A stretch of 41,065 nt of DNA from VFKU01 sp964411925. Its GTDB lineage: Bacteria; Hydrogenedentota; Hydrogenedentia; Hydrogenedentales; GCA-2746185. Made by a program: the position numbers and the translations under genes. Of the stretch, positions 15,831 through 24,145 are shown piece after piece. The notes below the pieces were generated by a model. It was given only the letters and a program-made list of their open reading frames with translations. It ran no database searches and had not been told where the DNA came from. The stretch spans positions 1-41,065 of the forward strand of contig CAYPNI010000027.1 in NCBI GenBank assembly GCA_964411925.1, read 5' to 3'. Position 1 is the stretch's first letter. The number at the start of each line of letters is the position of its first letter.

Positions 15831-18809
15831 TTGGAAACCGTCGAATTGCCGGTCCACCGGATTAGCGTGGGGACCCAGCCGCGCTGGCCCGATCCGGCCG
15901 GCCGCCGCGTCCGGGCGCGGATCGCCCAGGATCTCGGGATTCACGTGGACGACGTTCGCGTCGTGGACGTCTACAGCGTCCAGGCGTACCTGAACCCGCG
16001 CGAAGTGAGCCGCGCGCGCGACGAACTGTTCACCGACCCGGTCATTCAGGAATCGCGCACGGGGTCGCCGCTCGTGCATGACTGCGATTTCGTCATTGAG
16101 GTCGGCTACCTGCCGGGCGTGACGGACAACGTGGGGAACAGCGCCGCGCAGGGGATAGGCGATCTGCTGGAACGGCCGTTCAGCCGCGCGGAAGGTGTCT
16201 ACACCTCGACGCAGTACCAGATCAAAGGCGACGTTTCCGCCGCGGACTGCGAGCGCATTGCGGGCGGGCTGCTCGCGAACCCGCTGATTCAACGCTGGCG
16301 GATTCTGTCCCGCGACGAGTTCGACCGCGAGGGTTCGGGGCCGGTTCTCGATCTGCCGATTGTTCGCGAGCGCAGCGATGTGCGCGTCCGCGAGATACCG
16401 TTGGACGTGAGCGATGCCGACCTGCTCAAAATCAGCCGGGACGGAATGCTCGCGCTCGACGTGAACGAGATGCGCGCGATCCAGTCGTATTACCGCCGGC
16501 CCGACGTGCGCGCGAATCGAGCCCGTCTCCGACTGCCCCAGGGACCCACCGACGTTGAACTCGAGACGCTCGCGCAGACCTGGTCGGAACACTGCAAACA
16601 CAAGATCTTCGCCGCCGACATCGACTACGTCGATGCGGACGGCAATTCACGCCGGATTTCGAGCCTGTTCAAGACGTACATCAAACGGACCACCGATCAG
16701 TTGCGCGTCGATGCGCCGTGGCTCGTGAGCGTGTTTGACGACAACGCCGGAATCATCCGGTTCGACGATTCGTGGAACTTCGCGCTCAAGGTGGAAACGC
16801 ATAACAGCCCAAGCGCGCTCGACCCGTATGGCGGCGCGATTACGGGCATCGTCGGCGTGAACCGGGACATCCTGGGCGCGGGGCGCGGATGCAAGTGCAT
16901 CCTGAACACGGACGTATTCTGCGTTGCGCCGCCCGATTATGCGGGGCCGGTGCCCGAGCGGTTGTTTCATCCCAAGCGCGTGCTGCGGGGCGTGCACGCC
17001 GGCGTGGTGGACGGCGGCAACCAGAGCGGCATCCCGGACGTGAACGGCGCAATCGTGTTCCACGAGCGCTACCTCGGCAAGCCGCTGGTCTTCTGCGGAA
17101 CCGGCGGTCTGATTCCCGCGCGAATCGACGGCGAACGCAGCGAGCGCAAGGGCGCGTCGCCCGGCGACCGCATCGTGATGGTGGGCGGCCGCATCGGCAA
17201 GGACGGCATCCACGGCGCGACGTTTTCGAGCGAGGAACTTCACGAGGGGTCCCCGGCAACCGCGGTGCAAATCGGCGATCCGATCACGCAGAAGAAGATG
17301 GCGGACTTCGTCATCGAAGCGCGCGATCTACACCTGTTCAGTTCGATCACGGACAACGGCGCGGGCGGGTTGAGCTCGAGCGTGGGCGAGATGGCCAGGG
17401 CGGCCGGCGGCTGCATCGTGAATCTCGACCGCGCTCCGCTCAAGTACCCCGGCCTCGCGCCCTGGGAGATCTTCCTGTCCGAGGCGCAGGAACGCATGAC
17501 GCTGGCCGTCCCTCCGGACAGCCTGGAGACGCTGCTCGACCTCGCCCGCCGCCGGGAAGTCGAGGCGACGGACCTGGGCGAATTCACGGACTCCGGCATG
17601 CTCGAGTGTTTCTTCGGCGGAGAACCGGCCGCCGCGCTGAACATGGAGTTTCTGCACGACGGACTGCCGCCGATGAAGCTCGACGCCCAGCTCGCGCCTC
17701 CGGCCGAGCGCGAGGAATTCGTCTTCGAGAAGGACGACCTCACGCCCGATCTGCTCGCCGTGCTCGGTTGTCTGAACGTGTGCAGCAAGGAAGCCTTCGT
17801 GCGGATGTACGACCACGAAGTGCTCGGCCAAAGCGTTCTCAAGCAGTTTCAGGGCGCGCTGGCGGAGGGTCCCGGCGACGCCGCGGTGATCCGTCCGGTG
17901 CCGGATTCGCAACGCGGCCTCGCGATTGCCTGCGGCATCTGCCCGAAGTACTCCGACATCGACACGTACTGGATGATGGCGGCCGCGATCGACGAGGCCG
18001 TGCGCAATCTCATCTGCGTCGGCGCACGGCTCGGCACGATCGCCGGCCTGGACAATTTCTGCTGGCCCGATCCGGTGCAGAGCGAACGCACGCCCGACGG
18101 ACGACATAAACTCGCCCAATTGGTTCGCTGTTGTGAGGCGCTGCAGGAGTTCTGCCTCGCCTACCGCGTTCCCCTCATCAGCGGTAAGGACAGCATGAAG
18201 AACGATTACAAGATTGGCGACACCAAGATCAGCATTCCGCCGACGGTGCTGTTTACCGCGGTCGGGATCGTGCCGGATGTCACGCGGTGCGTATCCATGG
18301 ACGCCAAGCGCGCCGGCGACGTCGTCTACCTGCTCGGCGATACCCGCGAGGAGATGGGCGGAAGCGAGTACCTCCTGACGAAAGACCAGATCGGCAATTC
18401 GGTGCCGAGAGTGGACGCCGCGAGCGCCTACCGGCGCTACGAGATGCTTACCAACGCAATGGACAAGGGCCTTGTCGCATCCGCGCATGACGTGTCGGAC
18501 GGGGGCCTGGGCGCCGCGCTTGCCGAAGTCGCGATCGGCGGCAACCGCGGGATGCGCGTGGACCTCGCGCCGATCGGGCTGCAGAACGCCACGGTGGCAA
18601 TGTTCAGCGAGTCGCAGAGCCGGATTGTCGTGACCGTGCCCGCGGCAAAGACCGAGCCGTTCGAATTCTTGTTCAGCGGCCAGGCGTGCTACCGGATTGG
18701 CGAAGTGCGCGATGACCGCGAATTCATCGTTCGCATGGGCACGCGGCTGTTTGTCGAATCGACCGTCGATCAACTGAAAGCGGCCTGGCAACGGCCGCTC
18801 GCGTGGTGA
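15831..18809 (+). CDS. purL: Phosphoribosylformylglycinamidine synthase, medium-length PurL with N-terminal PurS-like region
   Basis: This enzyme converts FGAR plus glutamine-derived ammonia and ATP to FGAM. It is about 992 residues, between the small Bacillus type (about 740) and the fused E. coli type (about 1300). Residues about 8-180 are a PurS-like, possibly duplicated region (RARIAQDLGIHVDDVRVVDVY at 28-48 in two parts; YTSTQYQIKGDVS). The catalytic part starts with TWSEHCKHKIF (250-260), then KVETHNSPSALDPYGGA, GVVDGGNQSGIP, SSITDNGAGGLSSSVGEMA, ISGKDSMKNDY and SAHDVSDGGLGAAL. No glutaminase domain is present; it is supplied by the next gene. The start is uncertain: the frame's Shine-Dalgarno (AGGGGAG in the purM tail) points to an ATC at 15819, while the first standard codon is TTG 15831, placed 20 nt after it. 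Confidence 0.93.
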   Translation: METVELPVHRISVGTQPRWPDPAGRRVRARIAQDLGIHVDDVRVVDVYSVQAYLNPREVSRARDELFTDPVIQESRTGSPLVHDCDFVIEVGYLPGVTDNVGNSAAQGIGDLLERPFSRAEGVYTSTQYQIKGDVSAADCERIAGGLLANPLIQRWRILSRDEFDREGSGPVLDLPIVRERSDVRVREIPLDVSDADLLKISRDGMLALDVNEMRAIQSYYRRPDVRANRARLRLPQGPTDVELETLAQTWSEHCKHKIFAADIDYVDADGNSRRISSLFKTYIKRTTDQLRVDAPWLVSVFDDNAGIIRFDDSWNFALKVETHNSPSALDPYGGAITGIVGVNRDILGAGRGCKCILNTDVFCVAPPDYAGPVPERLFHPKRVLRGVHAGVVDGGNQSGIPDVNGAIVFHERYLGKPLVFCGTGGLIPARIDGERSERKGASPGDRIVMVGGRIGKDGIHGATFSSEELHEGSPATAVQIGDPITQKKMADFVIEARDLHLFSSITDNGAGGLSSSVGEMARAAGGCIVNLDRAPLKYPGLAPWEIFLSEAQERMTLAVPPDSLETLLDLARRREVEATDLGEFTDSGMLECFFGGEPAAALNMEFLHDGLPPMKLDAQLAPPAEREEFVFEKDDLTPDLLAVLGCLNVCSKEAFVRMYDHEVLGQSVLKQFQGALAEGPGDAAVIRPVPDSQRGLAIACGICPKYSDIDTYWMMAAAIDEAVRNLICVGARLGTIAGLDNFCWPDPVQSERTPDGRHKLAQLVRCCEALQEFCLAYRVPLISGKDSMKNDYKIGDTKISIPPTVLFTAVGIVPDVTRCVSMDAKRAGDVVYLLGDTREEMGGSEYLLTKDQIGNSVPRVDAASAYRRYEMLTNAMDKGLVASAHDVSDGGLGAALAEVAIGGNRGMRVDLAPIGLQNATVAMFSESQSRIVVTVPAAKTEPFEFLFSGQACYRIGEVRDDREFIVRMGTRLFVESTVDQLKAAWQRPLAW

Positions 18810-18813
18810 CGCC

Positions 18814-19623
18814 ATGAGACCCAGGGTGCTCGTCCTCGGCGGATACGGCATCAATTGCGAGGCGGAGACGCATCGAGCGTTCCAGCGCGCCGGCGCAGAT
18901 GCGACCATCATGCACCTGAACGATCTGCTGGAATCTCCGGAGTTCCTGCGGCAGCAGCATATCCTCGCGGTGCCGGGCGGATTTTCGTTCGGGGATCACG
19001 TCGGGTCGGGGAAAATTCTCGCGAACCGGATGCGATACCGGCTGGGCGATGGACTGCACGATTTCGTCCACGCAGGGAAACTCGTCATCGGCATCTGCAA
19101 TGGATTTCAGGTGCTCGTGAAGCTCGGCTTGTTGCCCTCGCTGGACGGCGACTTCAGGCAGGACGTCACATTGACACACAACGAATCGGGCCGGTTCGAG
19201 GACCGGTGGGTCCACCTGCGCCCCGACCCGGACACCGTGTCCCTCTGGGTGCGCGGCATCTCCCGGCTCGAACTGCCTGTGCGCCACGGCGAAGGACGGT
19301 TCGTCGCGCGCGACGACACCGTGCTGCAACGGCTGCGCGAGGGCGGCCAGATCGTCTTGCGGTATGCGAAGCCGAACGGCGAGGCTGCCGGCGGGGCCTA
19401 TCCGGCAAACCCGAACGGGTCCGTGGACGACATCGCCGGGATATGCGATCCCTCAGGACGGATTTTCGGGCTGATGCCGCACCCCGAGGCGTACCTCGAC
19501 GGTACGAACCATCCACGCTGGACGCTCGACGGCCTGAAACCGGAAGGCGCCGGCCTGCAGTTGTTTCGCAACGCGGTAAATTTCGCGTCCGAAACGTTCT
19601 CGAAGGCGCGAATGTCGCGCTAG
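18814..19623 (+). CDS. purQ: Phosphoribosylformylglycinamidine synthase, glutaminase subunit
   Basis: A 269-residue class I glutamine amidotransferase that feeds ammonia to PurL. The N-terminus RPRVLVLGGYGINCEAETHRAF is typical of PurQ. The oxyanion and nucleophile region is GICNGFQVLVKLGLLP with catalytic Cys95. The His-Glu pair is in LMPHPEAYLDG (His223, Glu225). PGGFSFGDHVGSGKILANRM (54-73) is the PurQ/PurL-C signature. It starts 4 nt after the purL stop and ends the purine operon. It is slightly longer than the small PurQ (about 230) and resembles the glutaminase domain of large PurL, consistent with its medium-length PurL partner. Confidence 0.96.
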   Translation: MRPRVLVLGGYGINCEAETHRAFQRAGADATIMHLNDLLESPEFLRQQHILAVPGGFSFGDHVGSGKILANRMRYRLGDGLHDFVHAGKLVIGICNGFQVLVKLGLLPSLDGDFRQDVTLTHNESGRFEDRWVHLRPDPDTVSLWVRGISRLELPVRHGEGRFVARDDTVLQRLREGGQIVLRYAKPNGEAAGGAYPANPNGSVDDIAGICDPSGRIFGLMPHPEAYLDGTNHPRWTLDGLKPEGAGLQLFRNAVNFASETFSKARMSR

Positions 19624-19649
19624 ACGCGGAGGGCGGGCCCTCGCCGGTT

Positions 19650-20204
19650 CTACTTCGGGAATGGCTCCGCGAACGCCTCGCCCCGCATCCGGCACGCGTT
19701 CGTCATGAATGAAATCGCGTGGTAAAACCCTGCGACGCTGACGAGTTCGACCAGTTGCTCGACCGTCCACTCCGCGGCGAGCGAGGTCCAGAGTTCGTCC
19801 GACACCGTTGCCGTGTCGTGAAGTTCGTCCGCGAGCCGGACCAGCAGCCGTTCGCGCGGCGACCACGCCGGGTCGTCCGCGCCGCCAACCGCCGTCGCCC
19901 GGATTTCGGCGTCGGTGAACCCCAGCGGCCGTGCGAACGCGGTCACGTGAACGCCCCACTCGTACGCCGAGCCGCACCGCGCGCAGGTGCGGTGCAGTAC
20001 GATCTCGCGGTCACGCGCGGGCAACGTGCCCTGTTTGAGCAGCGCGCCGCCGAGACCCATCACGCGCTTGAGCAGCAGCGGATGGCGCGCATACGTGCGG
20101 AAGATGTTGAGGGGCGGCTGGCCGGGCGGCATAATCTTGTCGAACGCGTCCTGCAGTTCAGACGAATACGGCGGATCGACGGGCGCAATGCGGGGGGTGG
20201 ACAT
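19650..20204 (-). CDS. Carboxymuconolactone decarboxylase family protein (AhpD-like)
   Basis: A 184-residue protein of the CMD/AhpD-like alpha-helical family. The core reads REIVLHRTCARCGSAYEWGVH: Cys74 and Cys77 form a CxxC pair, and the conserved C-x3-YEW-x2-H block (Cys77, Tyr81-Glu82-Trp83, His86) is present. Family members range from gamma-carboxymuconolactone decarboxylase to AhpD-type peroxidase partners, and the substrate of this one cannot be read from sequence; the CxxC hints at thiol redox chemistry. It is divergent from an HxlR-family regulator with a palindrome over its likely transcription start, so repression or thiol/carbonyl-stress induction by that regulator is likely. It converges with purQ (26 nt apart). 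Confidence 0.9.
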   Translation of the reverse strand: MSTPRIAPVDPPYSSELQDAFDKIMPPGQPPLNIFRTYARHPLLLKRVMGLGGALLKQGTLPARDREIVLHRTCARCGSAYEWGVHVTAFARPLGFTDAEIRATAVGGADDPAWSPRERLLVRLADELHDTATVSDELWTSLAAEWTVEQLVELVSVAGFYHAISFMTNACRMRGEAFAEPFPK

Positions 20205-20228
20205 GGCGAGTATCCTTCTCGGACCGGG

Positions 20229-20274
20229 TTGCTACGAAAAACGTAGCAATAGTCTACCGCTTCGGATTTCGTAG
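20229..20274. promoter_or_regulatory. Palindromic operator for the HxlR-type regulator
   Basis: Between two divergent genes lies TTGCTACG-N5-CGTAGCAA (20229-20249), perfect 8-bp arms around five A residues. A third half-site, TTTCGTAGC, follows at 20267-20274, 13 nt before the HxlR ATG. On the minus strand the palindrome begins 2 nt after a TAGACT -10 element, over the expected transcription start of the AhpD-like gene, a repressor geometry. Confidence 0.75.
20251..20256 (-). promoter_or_regulatory. Putative -10 element of the AhpD-like gene
   Basis: Read on the minus strand the hexamer is TAGACT, 47 nt upstream of the start codon and immediately before the palindromic operator. It resembles the TA-N-ACT elements before other genes of the window. 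Confidence 0.4.
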
Positions 20275-20283
20275 CGCAACCCA

Positions 20284-20649
20284 ATGCCCGCACCCCGTCC
20301 CGGCAAGCCCGTCCGCGGTTCCCGCACCGGCCGGCCCATCATGGCCCTGCTCGACCTGCTCGGTCGCCGCTGGGCCCTGCGCATCCTGTGGGAACTGCGC
20401 GACGGCCCGCTCACCTTCCGCGAACTGCAGGCGCGCTGCGGCTCGCCTTCCCGCGCCTTGTCGCCCAGCGTGCTGAACGGCCGCCTCGCCGAATTGCGCG
20501 ATGCCGCCATTATCGAGTCGGCCGGCGACGGCTACCGGCTCACGCCGGAGGGCCGCAGACTGCTTACCAGCCTGCAACCGCTCCACCGCTGGGCCGAGCG
20601 CTGGGCGGCGCGCTCGACGCGGGCGCGTGCAACGCGAACGAGGAGCTAG
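20284..20649 (+). CDS. HxlR family winged-helix transcriptional regulator
   Basis: A 121-residue DNA-binding protein of the HxlR family. The family core is clear: ALLDLLGRRWALRILWELRD (21-40), GPLTFRELQARC (41-52), LSPSVLNGRLAELRDAAIIE (about 59-78), then the wing YRLTPEGRRLL and LQPLHRWAERWA. HxlR regulators sense aldehydes, thiol oxidation or similar stress and bind palindromes next to their own genes. One Cys (52, in RELQARCGS) could be a sensor residue as in some family members. The first 19 residues are a basic Pro/Arg extension. The next gene starts 2 nt after its stop, so the two are co-transcribed. Confidence 0.92.
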   Translation: MPAPRPGKPVRGSRTGRPIMALLDLLGRRWALRILWELRDGPLTFRELQARCGSPSRALSPSVLNGRLAELRDAAIIESAGDGYRLTPEGRRLLTSLQPLHRWAERWAARSTRARATRTRS

Positions 20650-20651
20650 AC

Positions 20652-21017
20652 GTGAAGAAGCAACCCATCGATCGCGTGCGGCGAATCTGCCTGGCGCTGC
20701 CAGAGGCGGCGGAAAAGCTGTCGCATGGCGAGCCGACGTTCTTTGTGCGCAAAAAGGTGTTCACGATGTTCGCGAACAACCATCACGGCGACGGGCGCAT
20801 CGAAGTGTGGGTGCCGGCAGCCGCGGGCGTGCAGTCGATGCTCATGGAAGCGGACCCCGAGGTGTTCTTCCGGCCGCCATACGTCGGCGTGCGCGGGTGG
20901 GTCGGGATCGAACTCGCGGGAGTGACGGACGCGCAACTCGCAGACCACATCGAGTCGGCGTGGCGGCTTGTCGCTCCGAAGAAGCTGGCCGCAGCGTTTG
21001 ACGCGGGGGAACCGTAA
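20652..21017 (+). CDS. MmcQ/YjbR family protein
   Basis: A 121-residue protein of the MmcQ/YjbR group, small CyaY-like-fold proteins with a proposed DNA- or ligand-binding role that remains undefined. The sequence RVRRICLALPEAAEKLSHGEPTFFVRKKVFTMFANN (8-43) carries the family's 'LP.A.E...HG.P.F.V..K.F' pattern, and the end WRLVAPKKLAA is also typical. The start is a GTG at 20652, 2 nt after the HxlR stop, with GAGGAG at good spacing. A longer open frame upstream is a shadow of the HxlR gene. Co-transcription suggests it belongs to the same response unit. Confidence 0.88.
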   Translation: MKKQPIDRVRRICLALPEAAEKLSHGEPTFFVRKKVFTMFANNHHGDGRIEVWVPAAAGVQSMLMEADPEVFFRPPYVGVRGWVGIELAGVTDAQLADHIESAWRLVAPKKLAAAFDAGEP

Positions 21018-21049
21018 TGCGGCCTCGCGAATTGGCGCGGGATGAAACG

Positions 21050-21799
21050 TCAGAAGTTGCCGATTCGGCCGGCCCCGCCGGCGATCGGGTTGGGCGCTTC
21101 GCCGACGTCGGCGTCGTCGATCGTGCTGAATAATTCGGAGATGTTGGTGAATCCCGCGCCCGTACCCGTCTGACCGCCGCCCCGGCCCGCGCCACGGCCG
21201 CCTCCGCCGCCGGCTCGACCTCCGCCCGCACCGCCGCTCCGGCGTCCAGCGGACTGCATCGTCCCGCCGCTGTTGAATCCGCCCTGACTTCCGCCGCCGT
21301 TCAGTTGCGGACCGCTCTGACGCGATGGCGCCGGCACGCTCGGACGCGATACGGCGTTCCCGCGAAGCACCAACAGCGGCGTAGCGCTCGATTCGGCGCG
21401 AACCGTCGCCGAGGACATGCGGAACGTGGATGAATCGATACTCGATTCCACGAAGTTGGTCCGCGTCACATTCGCAGCCGTGCCGGGTTCATCCGGCGTG
21501 GCGAGGCGGCTGCGGACTTCCTTGTACCGGGCCAGAATGATCTCGCGTTCCGACTCGTCCGCGGTGATTTCGACCGGGCCGAGCGCAGGGTCGTCTTTCG
21601 CAATCGTAATCGTCGTGCCCGTGTCCGCAAGGCTGACGTAATAGAGACTCGCACCCTCGGTGATGTAGGCATCCTCATAACGCGTGTCGCCCACCGCGAT
21701 CGAGTCGGCGGCTGCGGGGCGGGCGAGCAACAACATCGCGACAAGAATCGCCGCGGAGAGGTTCACGAGTTTCACACTTCGACGCGCGCGCTGGGTCAT
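21050..21799 (-). CDS. Exported Gly-rich protein, unknown
   Basis: I do not recognise this 249-residue protein. It begins with basic residues and a hydrophobic core (SAAILVAMLLLARPAAADS, about residues 15-33) that ends in an AxA-like cleavage site, so export across the inner membrane is likely. Residues 34-80 (AVGDTRYEDAYITEGASLYYV) resemble the small beta domain found at the start of many exported proteins that react to the word pattern 'Y.D.....G..YYV.L.DGT'. Residues about 165-213 are a low-complexity Gly/Arg/Ser linker and the last 35 residues are acidic (FSTIDDADVGEAPNP). No cysteine or enzyme motif is visible. It stands alone between convergent yjbR-like and same-strand mpl. Confidence 0.75.
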   Translation of the reverse strand: MTQRARRSVKLVNLSAAILVAMLLLARPAAADSIAVGDTRYEDAYITEGASLYYVSLADTGTTITIAKDDPALGPVEITADESEREIILARYKEVRSRLATPDEPGTAANVTRTNFVESSIDSSTFRMSSATVRAESSATPLLVLRGNAVSRPSVPAPSRQSGPQLNGGGSQGGFNSGGTMQSAGRRSGGAGGGRAGGGGGRGAGRGGGQTGTGAGFTNISELFSTIDDADVGEAPNPIAGGAGRIGNF

Positions 21800-21824
21800 C
21801 GGCGCGAATTCCCCGGACGACTCC

Positions 21825-21830
21825 AGTCTA
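21825..21830 (-). promoter_or_regulatory. Putative -10 element of the Gly-rich exported protein gene
   Basis: On the minus strand TAGACT lies 25 nt before the start codon, in the 75-nt gap after mpl. No -35 match is visible. Confidence 0.35.
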
Positions 21831-21874
21831 GCACGCGCCGCGCCGCGTTCGGGCGCGAGAACGTCCGGAGTTCG

Positions 21875-23314
21875 CTACGCGGTTTCCTGGTTCACAAATT
21901 GCGCGCGGATCATGTCGTATATGCCGCCGAACGCGCCGTTGCTCAAAATCAGTACGATGTTGTGCGGCGATACATCCGTTCGAATATGGCGCACGATCTC
22001 GCCCACATCGTCCGCGTGATGCGCTCGCGCCTTGCGCGACTTGATGTCGGCGACGAGGCGATCGCGATCGAGCCGCGTTTCGGGTGGATATTTCTCGGCG
22101 CGGTAGATGGGGCCAATCCAGACTTCGTCCGCGCCGGCGAACGCCGCGCCGAGTTCCGCTTGGAGGCGGTTTGTCGCCGTGGTGTTCGAGCGCGGCTCGA
22201 AGAGAACCGTGAGCTGCTCAGACGGCCAGCGCTCCTTGACCGCGGCGATGGCTTCCTGAATCGCGGTCGGGTGGTGAGCGAAATCCTCGATGAACGTGAC
22301 GCCGTCGGCCTTGAGAAACGTCTCCATGCGCCGCCGGATGCCTCGGAATGCGGGAAGCGCGCGCTGCATCGCCTCGAGCGGCACGCCGTCGATGGCCGCG
22401 GCCGCGATCGCTGCTGCGGCATTCTGCAGGTTGTACCGGCCGAGCAGCGCGGTCGTGAAGTCGCCGAACGCGCGGCCGTGCCGGTAGATCCGGAATCGTT
22501 GCCCGGCGTCGCCGTAGCCGAGCGACTCGACGCGCCAGTCCGCGTCTTCGGCGCGGCCATAGGTCTCCACCGGCGAGAACGCGAAATTGCGCAACGCGAG
22601 CGCCCCGGGGTGGTCCGCGCAAAGCAACACGCGGCCGTTTGGCGGCACCTGGCGCAACAACAGGCGAAACGCGTGCTCGATCTCGCCGACATCGTTGTAG
22701 ATGTCCGCGTGGTCGAACTCGAGCGAGGTTACGACCAGCGTCCGCGGCAAGTAGTGGAAGAATTTTGCACGCTTGTCGAAAAACGCAGTGTCGTACTCGT
22801 CGCCTTCGATCACGAACGGCCCGCCCGTCGGCCCGATGGCCGACGAATGGCGAAAATTCAGCGGCTGCCCGCCGACCATGTAGCCCGGTTTGCGCCCGCC
22901 TTCCGCGAGCAGGAACGCCGTCAGCGCGGTAGTCGTCGTTTTGCCGTGCGTGCCCGTGACGACGATGGGGCGGCGGTCCTGCAACACCGCATAGCGCAGC
23001 CATTCCGGGAAACTCATGTACGCAATGCCGCGCTCGAGCGTCGCTTCGATTTCGGGGTTGCCTCGGCCGAACGCGTTGCCGACGACGACGACATCAGGCT
23101 GCCAGTCGAGGTTCGCCGCGGCATATCCCTGCGCAACGGGCACGCCGAGCGCGGCGACCATGTTCGACGTGGGCGGGTAGAGGGGGTTATCGCTGCCGCG
23201 GACGTCCCAACCGGCCTCGAGCGCGAGACGCGCAACGGCGACCATGCCCGTGCCGCCGATTCCGCAGAAATGAACGCGCGGCTTGCGTCCCGCGGGAAGC
23301 TGAAACGCGCTCAT
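21875..23314 (-). CDS. mpl: UDP-N-acetylmuramate:L-alanyl-gamma-D-glutamyl-meso-diaminopimelate ligase
   Basis: A 479-residue Mur-ligase-family enzyme that reattaches recycled murein tripeptide to UDP-MurNAc in the cytoplasm. The N-terminal Rossmann motif is GIGGTGM (18-24), the ATP loop GTHGKTTTT (121-129), and the Mpl hallmark EGDEYDTAFFDKRAKF (170-185) distinguishes it from MurC. DFAHHPTAI and FEPRSNT are also present. The frame is open 21 codons upstream, but that part is basic and family-unlike and would overlap the crotonase gene. ATG 23314 overlaps the crotonase stop as ATGA, so the two genes are coupled in translation. The presence of Mpl supports a Gram-negative wall with meso-diaminopimelate and active recycling. 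Confidence 0.96.
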   Translation of the reverse strand: MSAFQLPAGRKPRVHFCGIGGTGMVAVARLALEAGWDVRGSDNPLYPPTSNMVAALGVPVAQGYAAANLDWQPDVVVVGNAFGRGNPEIEATLERGIAYMSFPEWLRYAVLQDRRPIVVTGTHGKTTTTALTAFLLAEGGRKPGYMVGGQPLNFRHSSAIGPTGGPFVIEGDEYDTAFFDKRAKFFHYLPRTLVVTSLEFDHADIYNDVGEIEHAFRLLLRQVPPNGRVLLCADHPGALALRNFAFSPVETYGRAEDADWRVESLGYGDAGQRFRIYRHGRAFGDFTTALLGRYNLQNAAAAIAAAAIDGVPLEAMQRALPAFRGIRRRMETFLKADGVTFIEDFAHHPTAIQEAIAAVKERWPSEQLTVLFEPRSNTTATNRLQAELGAAFAGADEVWIGPIYRAEKYPPETRLDRDRLVADIKSRKARAHHADDVGEIVRHIRTDVSPHNIVLILSNGAFGGIYDMIRAQFVNQETA

Positions 23315-24081
23315 GCCGGCCCTGCGATGCGGTCGCGGACGCGCGCGCGATTGGCGACAGCGGCGTCGGAGAACCACGTGTCGAGGAACCGATCGAGCTG
23401 GGCCTTGTCGCTTTCGAGTTCCGTCCGGCCGGAAAGTTCATCGAACATGCGATGGATCTTGCGGAATGCATCGGGCGATTTACCGCCGAGGTCCTCGGCG
23501 CGGCGGCACGCGCGATCGAGCGTCTCGCCCGCATCGACGAGATCGTGAACGAGTCCCATCGTGTGCGCCGTCTCGGGCGTGATCGTCTCGCCGGTCAGGA
23601 ACAACCGCCGCGCGTGGCCGTGGCCGACCGCGTTGATCGCCATGTTCATCACGCCGCGCGGCAACGCGAGACCCAGGTTGATGCCGCTGACGCCGAGCCC
23701 ATGCGCGCCGCGGGCCATCACGCGGACATCGCACGCAAGCGCCAGAATGATGCCGCCGGCAAACGTATGGCCGTTCAACGCGGCGATGACAGGCTTCGGG
23801 AAATTAAAGATCCCCTCGTACAACTCGACAAACGCGACCCAGAACCGCGCCATGCGCGCGCGGTCGTAGTCGAACACTTCGCGCACGTCGAGGCCGACCG
23901 AAAAATAACCCTCGCACGCGCTCGCGAGGACCACCGCGCGGACCGCGTCGTCGTCGCGCGCGCGGTCGAACTCGGCGGCCAGTTCGGACACGAGCGCCTC
24001 GGTGATCGTGTTCGCCTTGGGGTGGTTCATCGAGACGATTCGGACGGCGCCGCGGGTCTCGGACTGTACAAGCGACATCAT
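23311..24081 (-). CDS. Crotonase-fold protein (enoyl-CoA hydratase/isomerase family) lacking both catalytic glutamates
   Basis: A 256-residue crotonase-superfamily protein. The oxyanion-hole segments are present: YFSVGLDV (59-66) and NGHTFAGGIILALACDVR (103-120), and the CoA-binding fold is intact to the C-terminus. Aligning with classical hydratase, the 'GGGCELA' glutamate becomes Ile112 and the 'QPEILLG' glutamate becomes Gly133 (GVSGINLG), so the normal hydration acid-base pair is missing; the isomerase Glu at the second position is missing too. The residual oxyanion hole would still allow thioester chemistry, so dehalogenase, decarboxylase or hydrolase-type activity is possible. Two adjacent ATGs (24081, 24078) compete for the start, and the Shine-Dalgarno is weak. 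It is coupled to mpl by a 4-nt overlap; a metabolic link is not obvious. Confidence 0.88.
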   Translation of the reverse strand: MMSLVQSETRGAVRIVSMNHPKANTITEALVSELAAEFDRARDDDAVRAVVLASACEGYFSVGLDVREVFDYDRARMARFWVAFVELYEGIFNFPKPVIAALNGHTFAGGIILALACDVRVMARGAHGLGVSGINLGLALPRGVMNMAINAVGHGHARRLFLTGETITPETAHTMGLVHDLVDAGETLDRACRRAEDLGGKSPDAFRKIHRMFDELSGRTELESDKAQLDRFLDTWFSDAAVANRARVRDRIAGPA

Positions 24082-24131
24082 CGAGTCTTTACGGAATTCG
24101 CGCCGGACGCGCGCGGAATTTGCCCCGGCGG

Positions 24132-24137
24132 AGTATA
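24132..24137 (-). promoter_or_regulatory. Putative -10 element of the crotonase-mpl operon
   Basis: On the minus strand TATACT (within GTGTATACTCCGCC) lies about 50 nt before the crotonase start. The matching -35 region would fall inside the assembly gap, so it cannot be judged. Confidence 0.45.
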
Positions 24138-24145
24138 CACGAACG

